Source of the DNA: Natronococcus sp. AD-5
GTDB lineage: Archaea; Halobacteriota; Halobacteria; Halobacteriales; Natrialbaceae
Reading direction: 5' to 3'
Length of the DNA: 64,000 nt
Assembly (NCBI RefSeq): GCF_030734285.1
Contig: NZ_CP132294.1
Span: forward strand, 1,550,001 to 1,614,000
Below are positions 52,074-61,637 of this stretch, in pieces. Below the pieces are notes generated by a model, which searched no databases, had not been told where the DNA came from, and saw only the letters and a list, made by a program, of their open reading frames with translations. The position numbers and the translations under genes are program-made. Within the stretch, counting starts at the first letter, position 1; each line of letters opens with the position of its first letter.

Positions 52074-53092
52074 CGTCGTCCCTCCCGGTAGCCGGCCAGG
52101 AAGTGGGCGATCGCGCGCGCCGCCGCGTCCGTCGTCAGCCCCTCGCGATCGAGCGGCGGGGCGCACTCGACGACCTCGAAGCCGGCGATCCGGTCGTCGC
52201 TCGCGAGCAGCCGCAGCAGCCGGAACAGCTCCCGCGTCGTCAGCCCGCCGGGCGTCGGCGCGCTCACGCCGGGTGCGGCGCTCGCGTCCAGGACGTCGCA
52301 GTCGACGCTGACGTAGAGCCGGTCGACGTCGCCCATCGACTCGAGCGCGCGGTCCGCGGCCTCGACGACGTCGTCGCCGACCTCCTCGCTCGTGACGACC
52401 TCGCCGCCGCGCTCGCGGAGGTGCTCGTGGTACGCCGTCGAGGTCTCGAAGTGTCGGGCGCCGACGCAGGCGTAGCCGTCGAGACCGTTCTCGAGGAGCT
52501 GTCGGTACGGCGTCCCGCTCGTCGCGTCGTGGTCGGCCTCGCGAACGTCGAGGTGGGCGTCGAGGTTGATCACGCCGACCGATCCCTCGCGAAGCAGCGG
52601 CGCGACGTTCGGGTACGTGAGCGAGTTGTCGCCGCCGAGGAAGATCGGCAGCGCGTCGATCTCGTGGACGAGCCGGGTCGTCTCCTCGAGGTCGGCCTGG
52701 ACGTCCGCGACCGATTCGTCGACGGCGTCGGTCTCGAGGCGCTCGACGAGCGAGCGCGCGTCGCCGAGGTCGGCGACGCCGCCGAGCGGACCGCCGTCGA
52801 AGTGGTGGGTCTTGGTTCGCGCGAGCGACCGTCTGATTGCGGGCGGCGCTTCCCGCGCGCCTTTCCGTCCGATGACCGCGCCGTCGTACGGTTCGCCGAC
52901 GAGAACGGCGGTCGCGGCCGCGGCGTCGAGGGACTCGAGGTCGACCCGTTCGACGACGCGGCCGAACAGTTCGTCGTTCGGGTCGCCGCCGCGTGCGAGT
53001 TCGTCCCAGCCGCCCGTCGTCTCCCAGACCGGATGCGTCGCAAATCGGCTCGCATCGCCGCCGTCGGTTCGCTCTCGATCGTCAGCGCTCAT
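52070..53092 (-). CDS. hutG: Formimidoylglutamase, arginase family
   Basis: A 340-residue protein converting formiminoglutamate to glutamate and formamide. Ureohydrolase motifs: [17 protein letters not shown] (near 171), [25 protein letters not shown] and [22 protein letters not shown]. The first metal motif has Asn where most arginases have His (GGDHS), worth checking against other HutG proteins. Overlaps hutU and hutI by 4 nt on each side, so stoichiometric expression is likely. Confidence 0.93.
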   Translation of the reverse strand: MSADDRERTDGGDASRFATHPVWETTGGWDELARGGDPNDELFGRVVERVDLESLDAAAATAVLVGEPYDGAVIGRKGAREAPPAIRRSLARTKTHHFDGGPLGGVADLGDARSLVERLETDAVDESVADVQADLEETTRLVHEIDALPIFLGGDNSLTYPNVAPLLREGSVGVINLDAHLDVREADHDATSGTPYRQLLENGLDGYACVGARHFETSTAYHEHLRERGGEVVTSEEVGDDVVEAADRALESMGDVDRLYVSVDCDVLDASAAPGVSAPTPGGLTTRELFRLLRLLASDDRIAGFEVVECAPPLDREGLTTDAAARAIAHFLAGYREGRR

Positions 53093-54834
53093 AGTCGATC
53101 CTCCATCGGGACGCGGACGTTCGAGTCGCGGGCTTCGGAGAGCGCCTCCTCGTAGCCGGCGTCGGCGTGGCGGATGACGCCCGTCCCTGGGTCCGTGGTG
53201 AACACCCGTTCGGCCTTCTCGGCGGCCAGGTCGGAGCCGTCGAGGACGACGTGGTTGTTCGCGTGGAGGGCGTTGCCGATGCCGACGCCGCCGCCGTCGT
53301 GGACGCTGACGATGTCGGCGCCGGCCGCGCAGTTGAGCAGCGCGTTCAAGATCGGCCAGTCGGCGACGGCGTCGCTGCCGTCGCGCATCGCCTCCGTCTC
53401 GCGGTTCGGGCTCGCGACGGAGCCGGCGTCCAAGTGGTCTCGCGTGACGACGATCGGCGCCGCGATCTCGCCGTCGGCGACGAGCTCGTTGATCCGCAGG
53501 GCGAAGCGGGCGCGCTCGGTGAGCCCCTCGCCGCCCTCCCCCTCGGTGTTGTATCCGAGCCAGCAGACTCGCGAGGGCAGCCCCTGGAACGCGACCTGCT
53601 CCTGTGCGAGGTCGATCCAGCGGTGCAGGTGCTCCTTCTCGGGGAAGAGTTCCCGAACTGCGTCGTCGGTCCGGTGGATATCGGCCGGATCGCCGGAGAG
53701 GGCGACCCAGCGGAACGGTCCCTTCCCGCGACAGAACAGCGGCCGGATGTAAGCCGGAACGAAGCCGGGATAGTCGAACGCGGACTCGTGGTCGCGGTGG
53801 TCGGCGACCTGGCCGCGGATGTTGTTGCCGTACTCGAAGGCGATCGCGCCCCGCTCCTGTAGCTCGAGGATCGCGTCGACGTGGCGCTCCATCGTCGCGA
53901 GGCTCTCCTCGACGTACGCGTCGGGGTCTTCCTCGCGCAACCGGTCGGCCTCCGCGACGGCGTAGCCCGACGGGTAGTAGCCCTCGAGTTCGTCGTGGGC
54001 GCTGGTCTGGTCGGTGACGACGTCCGGAACGAACTCGCGCTCGAGCATCGCCTCGAGCATATCGGCGGCGTTCGCGTGGACGCCGACGCTGTAGGGCTCG
54101 CCGTCTGCCGCGGCGGCTTTGGCGTTCTCGATCGCCTCGTCGAGGTCGTCGGTCTTCTCCCGGCAGTAGCCCGTCTCGAGGCGGCGGTCGATCCGCTCTT
54201 CGTCGACCTCGGCGGCGATGCAGACGCCGCCGTTCATCGTGACCGCGAGCGGCTGGGCGCCGCCCATGCCGCCGAGGCCGCCGGTGACGACGATCTTGCC
54301 GCGCAGTCCCTCCGTCTCGGGATAGTGCTGGTTCGAGAGCTCCGCCAACGTCTCGTAGGTGCCCTGGATGATCCCCTGGGTGCCGATGTAGGCCCACGAG
54401 CCGGCGGTCATCTGTCCGTACATGATCAGCCCGTCGGCCTCGAGTTCGTGGAAGTGCTCCCAGTCGTCCCACTTGCCCACGAGGTTCGAGTTGGCGATCA
54501 GCACCCGCGGGGCGCGCTCGTGGGTTTCGAACCGGCCGACGGGCTTGCCGCTCTGGACGAGCAGCGTCTCGGTCTCGCCCAGGTCGCGGAGTTCGTCGCA
54601 GATCGCGTCGTAGGCGTCCCACGAGCGCGCCGCTCGACCGGTCCCCCCGTAGACGACCAGGTCCTCCGGCCGCTCGGCGACCTCGGGATCGAGGTTGTTG
54701 TTCAGCATCCGGAAGGCGGCCTCCTGGCGCCAGCCGCGACACTCGAGGTCGGCCCCCGTCGGTGCGCCCTGGTACTCCTGCCACTGTTCGCTCGGAGAGC
54801 CCCTTTCGAGAGACGATCGGTGCTCGTTACTCAT
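53089..54834 (-). CDS. hutU: Urocanate hydratase
   Basis: A 581-residue NAD-dependent enzyme hydrating urocanate to imidazolone propionate. Features: [38 protein letters not shown], the NAD loop [20 protein letters not shown] (near 183-200), and the active-site Cys region [21 protein letters not shown] at 54834; first gene of the leftward hut operon, divergent from the HTH_10 regulator. Confidence 0.97.
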   Translation of the reverse strand: MSNEHRSSLERGSPSEQWQEYQGAPTGADLECRGWRQEAAFRMLNNNLDPEVAERPEDLVVYGGTGRAARSWDAYDAICDELRDLGETETLLVQSGKPVGRFETHERAPRVLIANSNLVGKWDDWEHFHELEADGLIMYGQMTAGSWAYIGTQGIIQGTYETLAELSNQHYPETEGLRGKIVVTGGLGGMGGAQPLAVTMNGGVCIAAEVDEERIDRRLETGYCREKTDDLDEAIENAKAAAADGEPYSVGVHANAADMLEAMLEREFVPDVVTDQTSAHDELEGYYPSGYAVAEADRLREEDPDAYVEESLATMERHVDAILELQERGAIAFEYGNNIRGQVADHRDHESAFDYPGFVPAYIRPLFCRGKGPFRWVALSGDPADIHRTDDAVRELFPEKEHLHRWIDLAQEQVAFQGLPSRVCWLGYNTEGEGGEGLTERARFALRINELVADGEIAAPIVVTRDHLDAGSVASPNRETEAMRDGSDAVADWPILNALLNCAAGADIVSVHDGGGVGIGNALHANNHVVLDGSDLAAEKAERVFTTDPGTGVIRHADAGYEEALSEARDSNVRVPMEDRL

Positions 54835-54890
54835 ACTCGGTAGAACGATGCGCAGAACTAACACCTCTCACGTTCCGTTCGGAAGTGGGT

Positions 54891-54897
54891 TTATAAG
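54891..54897. promoter_or_regulatory. Symmetrical TATA element of the hut divergent promoter
   Basis: The ttataag core contains the palindrome ttataa. On the plus strand it is 25-31 nt before the regulator GTG, ideal for a leaderless transcript. On the minus strand it would start hutU transcription about 30 nt before the ATG. The 87-nt divergent gap makes shared use likely. Confidence 0.5.
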
Positions 54898-54921
54898 TCG
54901 ACGGCCGCCTACTGGGAGCAC

Positions 54922-55572
54922 GTGTACGAGTCAACCTTCGCCATCTCCGACTCGAGCGCCTACACCGAGCCGACCGACGGGGCGGACTGTCGAATCGAAC
55001 TCTGGTGTAACGAGCACGCGGATCTCCTCTACGTCGCCGGATCGGCGATCGAGTCGGTCCTCTCTCAGGTCCGTTCCGACATCGGGATCGACGAGTGCGT
55101 GCGGGGGGACGGAGAGGCCGTCGTCATCACGAGTTCGTGCCTGAAACGCCACGAGACCACGTATATCGAACGGTACCTCGAGTCCCACAACTGCCTCTTT
55201 CTCCCGCCGCTCCGGTACGAGAACGGGAAGAAACGCTGTCGAATCCTCGCGCTCGACTCGGAGAGTCTCACCGCTCTCTACGCCGATCTCGTCGACGACC
55301 AGTTCGAGATCGACGTCCTGAGCAAACGCGAGATCGACGTCCCGTCTCGGTCGTCCCCGCTGTTGTCCCTCGACGAGGTACTCCCGGAGCTAACGGACAG
55401 ACAGCGGGAGGTCCTCTCGCGCGCGATCGAGAGCGGATACTACGAACTGCCCCGGGAGACGACGACCGAACGGCTCGCCGACGAACTGGGGGTCAACCGG
55501 CGAACGGTGGAGGATCACCTTCGACGGGCCGAGAGAAAGCTGGTCAGGTCGCTGCATCCGTATCTGTACTGA
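54922..55572 (+). CDS. HTH_10 (Bat-like) regulator, probable hut regulator
   Basis: A 216-residue protein starting with GTG. N-terminal ~150 residues form a Bat-like sandwich (CRIELWCNEHADLLYVAG, VVITSSCLKRHETTY), without PAS or GAF sensor. C-terminal HTH_10: LTDRQREVLSRAIESGYYELPRETTTERLADELGVNRRTVEDHLRRAERKL. Divergence from the hut operon with a shared promoter is the usual arrangement for a pathway-specific regulator, perhaps sensing urocanate or histidine directly. Confidence 0.88.
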   Translation: MYESTFAISDSSAYTEPTDGADCRIELWCNEHADLLYVAGSAIESVLSQVRSDIGIDECVRGDGEAVVITSSCLKRHETTYIERYLESHNCLFLPPLRYENGKKRCRILALDSESLTALYADLVDDQFEIDVLSKREIDVPSRSSPLLSLDEVLPELTDRQREVLSRAIESGYYELPRETTTERLADELGVNRRTVEDHLRRAERKLVRSLHPYLY

Positions 55573-55729
55573 TTTCCGGACCGCACTCGCGAGAAGCGTA
55601 TTCGCGTCGCGTACGGGTCCGCTCGTTTTGGATCGACGGCGTCAGCGTTCCGCACTACCGACGGAGCGACTGTCTCTCGAGGGTATCAGTTCCGTGTGAC
55701 TGACTGTCGTGGCGTCGTAAAGGTCACGC

Positions 55730-56125
55730 ATGTTAACCCGAGCGGCGATAGGGACGGTCCCGCTCGACCCGAGTGACGATGGATCGGCGAACCCGTCGGA
55801 GAGGCACGTATCGAGTACCGGAGGTCGAACCGTCGTGATCGAGGACGTCCCCGTCGACGCCGTGCTCGAGGGCTCGAACGGTCGGTACTACACCGACTGG
55901 GAGGTCGAGCGGCGCCTCCGGGCGGGCGCGTGGCGGCGCTGTCTTCGGCAGACCGATCCCGGTCGGCTGCTGGTCGAAGTCGAAGCGGGCGTTTTGCTGC
56001 TGCTCGCGCCGGTCGATCCGGACGAACTGCCGGCCTGGACCGAACTTCGCATTGACGGCGATAGCGCTCGGATCGTCGACACGAGGCGTCCGTTTCCGTC
56101 CCCGTTCGTCGAAGGGCGACCCTAG
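55730..56125 (+). CDS. Hypothetical haloarchaeal protein
   Basis: A 131-residue protein: disordered N-terminal 40 residues, then a compact region VIEDVPVDAVLEGSNGRYYTDWEVERRLRAGAWRRCL and GRLLVEVEAGVLLLLAPVDPDEL. No TM segment despite the VLLLL strand. I recognise no family. The start ATG at 55730 is the first in the frame, although a later start closer to the compact region cannot be excluded. Confidence 0.5.
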   Translation: MLTRAAIGTVPLDPSDDGSANPSERHVSSTGGRTVVIEDVPVDAVLEGSNGRYYTDWEVERRLRAGAWRRCLRQTDPGRLLVEVEAGVLLLLAPVDPDELPAWTELRIDGDSARIVDTRRPFPSPFVEGRP

Positions 56126-56336
56126 CCGCAGTTCGGGAATCGCGATCCCGTTCGATCCCCCGGCATTCTGCGACGGTACCGTCCTCGAGGCGCCCCCGAG
56201 TCGTCGCTTCGATCGCCGAGTGTACGGCCATCCTGACGGTCCGTAATCCGAATGTAACCGTTTTAGGCGCGGTCGTCCTAGTTCGTAGGGACGACCATCC
56301 CCGACCGACGCTCGCGGCCCGCCCGATCACAGAGAC

Positions 56337-57152
56337 ATGAGCACGGAGAGGCCCGCGGACCCGAGCACCTGGTCCGTCAGGCGCCGCCTCGTCCTGGGCG
56401 GAATCGGATCGCTACTCTCGCTTGGCGCCCTGGGAACGCTCGGTTACGCCACGCGGTCGCCAGCCGAGACCCTCGAGGTGCGGGTCTGGTTCTCGGAGCG
56501 GGCGGCCCGGTACGACGGCGTCGACGACCGGGTCCTCGAGTATCTCGACGCGCTCCTCGACTACGACTACTGGCGACTCGAACTCTCCCGCGGCGGCGTC
56601 GTCCGGACCTCGACCGAGGACGGCGCCCGCGTCACCACCGGCGGCGAGTGGCCCGCGGCCGTCGCAGCGGGTGCGCTCGGCGCGCGCGACCTCGAGCCGG
56701 CGGCGGACGTCAACCTGCTCGTGACGGACGGCCAGCTGACGACCGCACCGACCGGATTCGCGATCCCGCACGTCGCCTCCGTCGGCGGCGCGCAGTACCT
56801 CGCCGCGCTGCCACCGTTCGACGACCTGGAGACGACTCGAGACGACGGATCGATCCACCGGATCGTCGAAAACGAGCGGCCGACGCGGGCGATCCAGATC
56901 CTGCTGCACGAACTCGGCCACGCGCTCGGGCTCGAGCACGATCACGGCGTCGCGTTCCGCGACGGGGACGCGGTCGTCGCGACGCCGATGCTCAGCAGCT
57001 ACGCGTGGGATCCGGACTACGACACCGGCGATCGGTCGCGGTGCGGCGCGGTCTACGCGAGAACGGAGGGGCGCGACCAAGTGCTCAGTCTCACCTTCTC
57101 CGCGTGTGCCCAGCGCGAGTTCGAGGAGTATAGCGGCGGTCTCGCGCTGTAA
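56337..57152 (+). CDS. Membrane-anchored or exported metzincin-like metallopeptidase
   Basis: A 271-residue protein with Tat-like RRRLVLGG and hydrophobic helix (about 16-38) at the N-terminus, then a domain with catalytic zinc motif LLHELGHALGLEHDHG (HExxHxxGxxH, near 199) and a Met-turn-like ATPMLSSYAWDPDY some 20 residues later. These two marks define the metzincin clan (M10/M12-like). Two cysteines (RCGAVYA, SACAQRE) near the end may form a disulfide. An exported protease or peptide-processing enzyme is the most direct reading. Confidence 0.88.
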   Translation: MSTERPADPSTWSVRRRLVLGGIGSLLSLGALGTLGYATRSPAETLEVRVWFSERAARYDGVDDRVLEYLDALLDYDYWRLELSRGGVVRTSTEDGARVTTGGEWPAAVAAGALGARDLEPAADVNLLVTDGQLTTAPTGFAIPHVASVGGAQYLAALPPFDDLETTRDDGSIHRIVENERPTRAIQILLHELGHALGLEHDHGVAFRDGDAVVATPMLSSYAWDPDYDTGDRSRCGAVYARTEGRDQVLSLTFSACAQREFEEYSGGLAL

Positions 57153-57259
57153 CGCCGTCGCTGGACGGTGTGGGCCCGCACCGCGCGGCTCGCGCGGCGA
57201 AACGGATCGACGACGCCCTGGAAAACAATTGACCGGCGATCGATCCGGAACCGGGGTCG

Positions 57260-57610
57260 TTACTCGTCGTCGTCTTCGCTCTCGCCGCGAGCGAAACTGA
57301 CCTGGCCGTTGCCGTGTTCACCGTCCGCCTCGGCGCTGGGTCCTTCGATGAGGTCCTCGAAGTCGTCGGCCTCGTCGTACTGGTCGCGGTAGACGAGCGC
57401 CGCCTTTCCCAGCGAGGTGATCTCGTACAGCCCCGATCGTTCGGCCGGCCCGATCTTTCGAACGAGGCCGTAGTCCTCGAGCACCGGCAGTCTCGTGTTG
57501 ATGTTCTTGCGGCTCTTTCCGGTGTGGGCGGCCAGGTTAGTCGCGACGTTGCGCCCCTTATCCTCGAGTTCCTCGAGAATCAGGAAGTCAGTTGGTTGTC
57601 GTAATTTCAC
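57260..57610 (-). CDS. PhiH1-repressor-like winged-helix protein
   Basis: A 116-residue regulator, GTG start. wHTH at residues 5-80: TDFLILEELEDKGRNVATNLAAHTGKSRKNINTRLPVLEDYGLVRKIGP, with wing SGLYEITSLGKAALVYRD. The acidic C-terminal 35 residues are disordered. A TATA-like gaaatatagt is 24-33 nt upstream, giving a leaderless mRNA. No regulated neighbour is obvious, though otsB lies just downstream on the same strand order. Confidence 0.83.
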   Translation of the reverse strand: MKLRQPTDFLILEELEDKGRNVATNLAAHTGKSRKNINTRLPVLEDYGLVRKIGPAERSGLYEITSLGKAALVYRDQYDEADDFEDLIEGPSAEADGEHGNGQVSFARGESEDDDE

Positions 57611-57632
57611 TCTCGGTCACGCTCTCACCCGC

Positions 57633-57643
57633 ACTATATTTCC
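57633..57643 (-). promoter_or_regulatory. TATA-like element of the PhiH1-like regulator gene
   Basis: On the minus strand ggaaatatagt sits 23-33 nt before the GTG at 57610, a spacing typical of leaderless transcription. Confidence 0.5.
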
Positions 57644-57747
57644 AGTGGTGACTAATACTTTCGACTCCGACCGGTTCCGTCGCTATCGGACGCTCCCGTT
57701 GTAATAGCGCGATAGCGCCGGCGAAGGACCGATCTGCGGCGATCTCG

Positions 57748-58593
57748 CTACCGGCTATCGGCGACCCGCATCCGCGAACGGATCGACCGTCCGCGAACGT
57801 GTTCGACGCCGGTCGTGCCGAACCACTCGAGCAGCGAGGCGACCTGCGCCGGCGAGCGGACGCGACCGGACGCCGCGGTCGGCTCGTCGCCGCCGACTCG
57901 CACGCCGATCCCCTCCGGCTCGACCGCCCGGAACGCCGACTCGTCGGTGACGTCGTCGCCGATGTAGACCGGGACCGCCTCGTCGGGAAGATCCGCCATG
58001 ATCAGTTCGACCGCGTTCCCCTTACCCCAGGGGATGTCCGGCCCGATTTCGAGGATTTGCTTGCCCGTCGATACCTCGAGGTCGTCGCCGCCGAACCGGT
58101 CGACCGCGTCGTACGTGAGTCGCTCGACCTGCGGCTGATCGCTCGGCGGGACCGACCGAAAGTGAACCGTCGCGGTCAGCCGCTTGTTCTCGATGCGAGC
58201 GTTCGGTACGGACTCGAGGTCGCGCTCGAGCGCTTCGCAGACCGCGTCGACGCGTTCGGCGCGTCTACGCGCGACCGGGTGGACGGCGACCGATCCGCCG
58301 CGAACGAGTTCGAGTCCGTGGTTGCCGGCGTAGATCCGGGGTCCGTCGACGCGCCGGCGCACGTCCGCGAGCCCCCGGCCGCTGACGACTGCGGTCGTCA
58401 CGTCCGGGTCCGTCGTGACGGTCTCGAGCGCCTCGGTGACGGCCCGCGTCGGCTCCGCCTCGTCCGGCTCCTCGACGATCGGCGCGAGCGTCCCGTCGAA
58501 GTCGAGACACAGGAGCAACTCCGCGGCGTCGGTCAGCTCCGTCCGGAGCTGCGGCACCAACTCGTCTATCGGTCGCGTCTCGCGTTCCGACAT
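57748..58593 (-). CDS. otsB: Trehalose-6-phosphate phosphatase
   Basis: A 281-residue HAD-superfamily phosphatase releasing trehalose. Motif I LCLDFDGTLAPI (near 31), motif II VVSGRGLAD, cap-domain NHGLELVRGG and RLTATVHFRSV, and motif IV YIGDDVTDESAFRAV. It begins 2 nt after the otsA stop, on the same strand, so both enzymes are made together. The Arg-rich C-terminus (RSIRSRMRVADSR) is unusual. Confidence 0.95.
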   Translation of the reverse strand: MSERETRPIDELVPQLRTELTDAAELLLCLDFDGTLAPIVEEPDEAEPTRAVTEALETVTTDPDVTTAVVSGRGLADVRRRVDGPRIYAGNHGLELVRGGSVAVHPVARRRAERVDAVCEALERDLESVPNARIENKRLTATVHFRSVPPSDQPQVERLTYDAVDRFGGDDLEVSTGKQILEIGPDIPWGKGNAVELIMADLPDEAVPVYIGDDVTDESAFRAVEPEGIGVRVGGDEPTAASGRVRSPAQVASLLEWFGTTGVEHVRGRSIRSRMRVADSR

Positions 58594-58595
58594 CG

Positions 58596-60281
58596 CTACA
58601 CCGGTGGCGTCTGCGCGTCCGTATCTCGATTCGAGTTCGATCCTCCGTCCCCATCGCCCTCGTCCGACTCGATATCCGCGTGAACCCGCCTGATCTCCTC
58701 GAACTGGCTCCGCATCCACGACCCGAGATCGGCGTCGAACACCCGGTTGCGGAGCGCGTTCATCCGGCGGTGGCGTTCCTCGGCCGGCATCGATAACGCG
58801 GTCTCGAGTTGCGTGGCGAATGCGTCGGTGTCGGTCGGGTCGATCGTCAGCGTGGTGGCCCCGAGTCGCTCGTGGGCGCCGGTGCGGTCGCTCAGCAGCA
58901 GGACGCCGTCGCCGTCGACGCTCGACGCGACGTACTCCTGTGCGACGAGGTTCATCCCGTCGAGCAGCGGGCTGATGACCATCACGTCCGCTCGCCGGTA
59001 CAGCGCGCAGAGATCCTCGTGGGGAACGTAGTCTTCGGTGTAGACGATCGGCTGCCAGTCGTCGGTCCCGAACCGAGTGTTGATGCGTTCGACCTCGCTC
59101 CGGACCAGTTCGCCGAGCCGTTGGTAGGCGGGGATGCCGGTTCGAGAAGGGGTCGCCTTCTGGAAGAACGTGAACTCGCCGTGGCGCTCCGGACTCCGCT
59201 CGAGGAAGCGCTCGATCGCCGAGAGCCGCTCCGGAATCCCCTTCGAGTAGTCGAGGCGATCGAAGCCGAGTGCGAGGGTCGTGTCGGCGGGGATGTCGTA
59301 GCGCTCGAGCAGCGACGTCGCCCGCTCGTCGTCGACCGATCGGGCGTCCCGGTCGTACGACTCGGCGTCGATCCCCATCGCGGACGTGACGAGCTGCGTC
59401 GTCGTTCCGTCGTAGCGGACGAGGCTCTCGTCGCGATCGACGACCGCGTCGGTGAGGAACTCCTCGACCGCGTCGAGGAAGAGGGTGGCGTACTGCTCGA
59501 CGTGGAACCCCAGCAGGTCGTTCCCGAGCAGCCCCTCGAGGATCTGCTCGCCGTTCGGACACCGTGCGAACGTCTGCGGCGTCGGCCAGGGGATGTGCCA
59601 GAAGTGTGCGATCGTCGCCTCCGTCGGAACGCGCTCGCGGATCATCCGCGGCGCGAGCGCGAAGTGGTAGTCCTGGATCCAGACGACCGACTCGTCGGTC
59701 GCGTGTTCCGCGACGGCGTCGGCGAAGCGCTCGTTGACGGTCCGGTACCACGCGAAGTCGTTCGACCAGTCGTCGTCCTCGATCAGGTCGGGGAACTCGT
59801 GACACAGCGGCCAGAGCACCTGGTTGCTGAAGCCGTAGTAGTAGGAGTCGACCGCCTCCTCGGAGAGGTCGATGCGGTGAAGCGTGTACGCGTCCTCGCC
59901 CGGCGGGACGGTAACGCAGTCGTTCTCGTCCGTGACGTCGAAGTCAGCGCCGCCGTCGCCCCAGGCGATCCAGGTTCCGTTAGCCTCCTGGACGATCGGA
60001 TCGAGCCCGGCGGTCAGGCCGCCGGCCGGTTCGTCGACGGCGATCGATCGCTCGGCGGCCCCGCCGGTCGAACCGCCGGCCGTACCGTCGGCGTCCGCCG
60101 CGGTTTCCGGCCCGTCGTCCTCGTATTCGTGCCGATACGGCTGCCGGTTCGAAACGACGATCAGCGATCCGGGACAGCTCGACCCGATGTCGTCGTCGGA
60201 GTCGTCGCTGGATCGCGTTCCGCCGTCGGTTCGTGGTTTATCCGCGAATCTCTCCGGCAGTCGCTGCTCCGTGAGTCGCAT
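58596..60281 (-). CDS. otsA: Trehalose-6-phosphate synthase (GT20)
   Basis: A 561-residue glycosyltransferase joining UDP-glucose (or ADP-glucose) and glucose-6-phosphate. Motifs: VVSNRQPYRHEY, AVDEPAGGLTAGLDP, GFSNQVLWPLCHEF, VWIQDYHFAL, FWHIPWP, and GFDRLDYSKGIPERLSAIERFLE. Within the N-terminal region a Gly/Ser/Asp-rich stretch of about 25 residues (GPETAADADG, GGSTGGAAE) is inserted after the first motif. ATG at 60281 preferred; a TTG 12 nt earlier is in frame. Confidence 0.95.
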   Translation of the reverse strand: MRLTEQRLPERFADKPRTDGGTRSSDDSDDDIGSSCPGSLIVVSNRQPYRHEYEDDGPETAADADGTAGGSTGGAAERSIAVDEPAGGLTAGLDPIVQEANGTWIAWGDGGADFDVTDENDCVTVPPGEDAYTLHRIDLSEEAVDSYYYGFSNQVLWPLCHEFPDLIEDDDWSNDFAWYRTVNERFADAVAEHATDESVVWIQDYHFALAPRMIRERVPTEATIAHFWHIPWPTPQTFARCPNGEQILEGLLGNDLLGFHVEQYATLFLDAVEEFLTDAVVDRDESLVRYDGTTTQLVTSAMGIDAESYDRDARSVDDERATSLLERYDIPADTTLALGFDRLDYSKGIPERLSAIERFLERSPERHGEFTFFQKATPSRTGIPAYQRLGELVRSEVERINTRFGTDDWQPIVYTEDYVPHEDLCALYRRADVMVISPLLDGMNLVAQEYVASSVDGDGVLLLSDRTGAHERLGATTLTIDPTDTDAFATQLETALSMPAEERHRRMNALRNRVFDADLGSWMRSQFEEIRRVHADIESDEGDGDGGSNSNRDTDAQTPPV

Positions 60282-60460
60282 TCGCTGAAGCAAAACAGTT
60301 CGCCTACGTGTTGATTCGCGGCCTGCAACTGCATGGGGCTCTAATGGGCCCCGGTATCATTCAGGGCGGTGGACCATTGAACAATCGTTGCGACCGGCCA
60401 TCCGTCGTAGGCCGTTTCGGAGACCCGAACGTTCTTCTCCCGATCGGCCGAAGCGCCGCC

Positions 60461-61618
60461 ATGCACCCACCGTTCGACGCCCGCATCGACGCCTGCCGGC
60501 GCCGCCTCGAGGACGCCGGCGCGGACCTGCTCGTCTGCTTTCCGAGTCCGAACCTCGCCTACCTCACCGGCTTCGCCGAGTCGCCGTCCGAACGCCACCT
60601 ACTGCTGTTCGTACCGCGAGCCGGCTCGCCCGCCCTCGTCGCGCCGACGATGTACGAAGAACGGCTCGAGGCCCTCGGCGTTCCCGGCCTCCGGCTCTGG
60701 GACGACGAGGACGATCCGCTCGCGCCCGTCGAGCGGGCGCTCGGGGACTACGCGCTCGAGGCCGACGGCGACGCGCCGACCGTGCTCCTCGACGACCGCA
60801 TGTGGACGACGTTCAACCGGGACCTGCGCGCGCTGCTCCCCGAGGCCGAGTTCGGCCTGGCGAGTACCGTCCTCGAGCCGCTACGAATCCGCAAGGACGA
60901 GGTCGAACGCGACGCCCTCCGGCGGGCGGGAGAGATCGCCGACCGCGTCTCGCTCGAGATCCGCTCGCGCGGCGAGGACCTCGTCGGAACGACCGAAGCC
61001 GAACTCGCCGCGGAGATCGATTCGCTGCTCGCGGCCGAAGGCGGCGGCGAACCGGCGTTCGAGACGATCGTCGCCGCGGGGCCGAACGGCGCGCGGCCGC
61101 ACCACCACGGCGGCGACCGCGAGATCCGGCGCGGCGATCCGATCGTGCTCGACTTCGGCGCGTTCGTCGACGCCGGCCTCGAGGCCGGCGCGGCCCGCTA
61201 CCCCGGCGACCAGACCCGGACGATCGTCGTCGGCGAGCCGCCAGCCGAGTACGAACGGATCCACGAGGTCGTCGCCGAGGCGCAGCAGGCCGCCGTGGAG
61301 GCCGTCGAGCCCGGCGTCGAGGCCAGCGAGATCGACCGCGTCGCCCGCGCCGTGATCGAGGAGGCCGGCTACGGCGACGCGTTCGTCCACCGGACCGGCC
61401 ACGGCGTCGGCCTCGAGGTCCACGAGCCGCCCTACGTCGTCGACGGCAACGACCGCGAACTCGAGCCGGGGATGGCGTTCAGCGTCGAACCCGGGATCTA
61501 CCTCGAGGGGCAGTTCGGCGTCCGGATCGAGGACCTCGTCGTCGTCACCGAGGACGGCTGCGAGCGGCTGAACGACTCGCCCCGAGACTGGGCGATCGGA
61601 GACCGAGTACGGCAGTAG
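60461..61618 (+). CDS. M24 metallopeptidase, Xaa-Pro type
   Basis: A 385-residue peptidase: N-terminal creatinase-like domain (RIDACRRRLEDAGADLLVCFPSPNLAYLTGF) and pita-bread catalytic domain. Metal ligands: Asp in IVLDFGAFVDAG, second Asp in YPGDQTRT, His in VHRTGHGVGLEVHEPPYV, Glu in FSVEPGIYLEG and FGVRIEDLVVV. Between the two Asp ligands there is an extra loop of about eight residues (LEAGAARY) compared with standard prolidases. Start at the ATG before HPPFDARI. Confidence 0.93.
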   Translation: MHPPFDARIDACRRRLEDAGADLLVCFPSPNLAYLTGFAESPSERHLLLFVPRAGSPALVAPTMYEERLEALGVPGLRLWDDEDDPLAPVERALGDYALEADGDAPTVLLDDRMWTTFNRDLRALLPEAEFGLASTVLEPLRIRKDEVERDALRRAGEIADRVSLEIRSRGEDLVGTTEAELAAEIDSLLAAEGGGEPAFETIVAAGPNGARPHHHGGDREIRRGDPIVLDFGAFVDAGLEAGAARYPGDQTRTIVVGEPPAEYERIHEVVAEAQQAAVEAVEPGVEASEIDRVARAVIEEAGYGDAFVHRTGHGVGLEVHEPPYVVDGNDRELEPGMAFSVEPGIYLEGQFGVRIEDLVVVTEDGCERLNDSPRDWAIGDRVRQ

Positions 61619-61637
61619 CCGGACGGATTCGCCGAGG

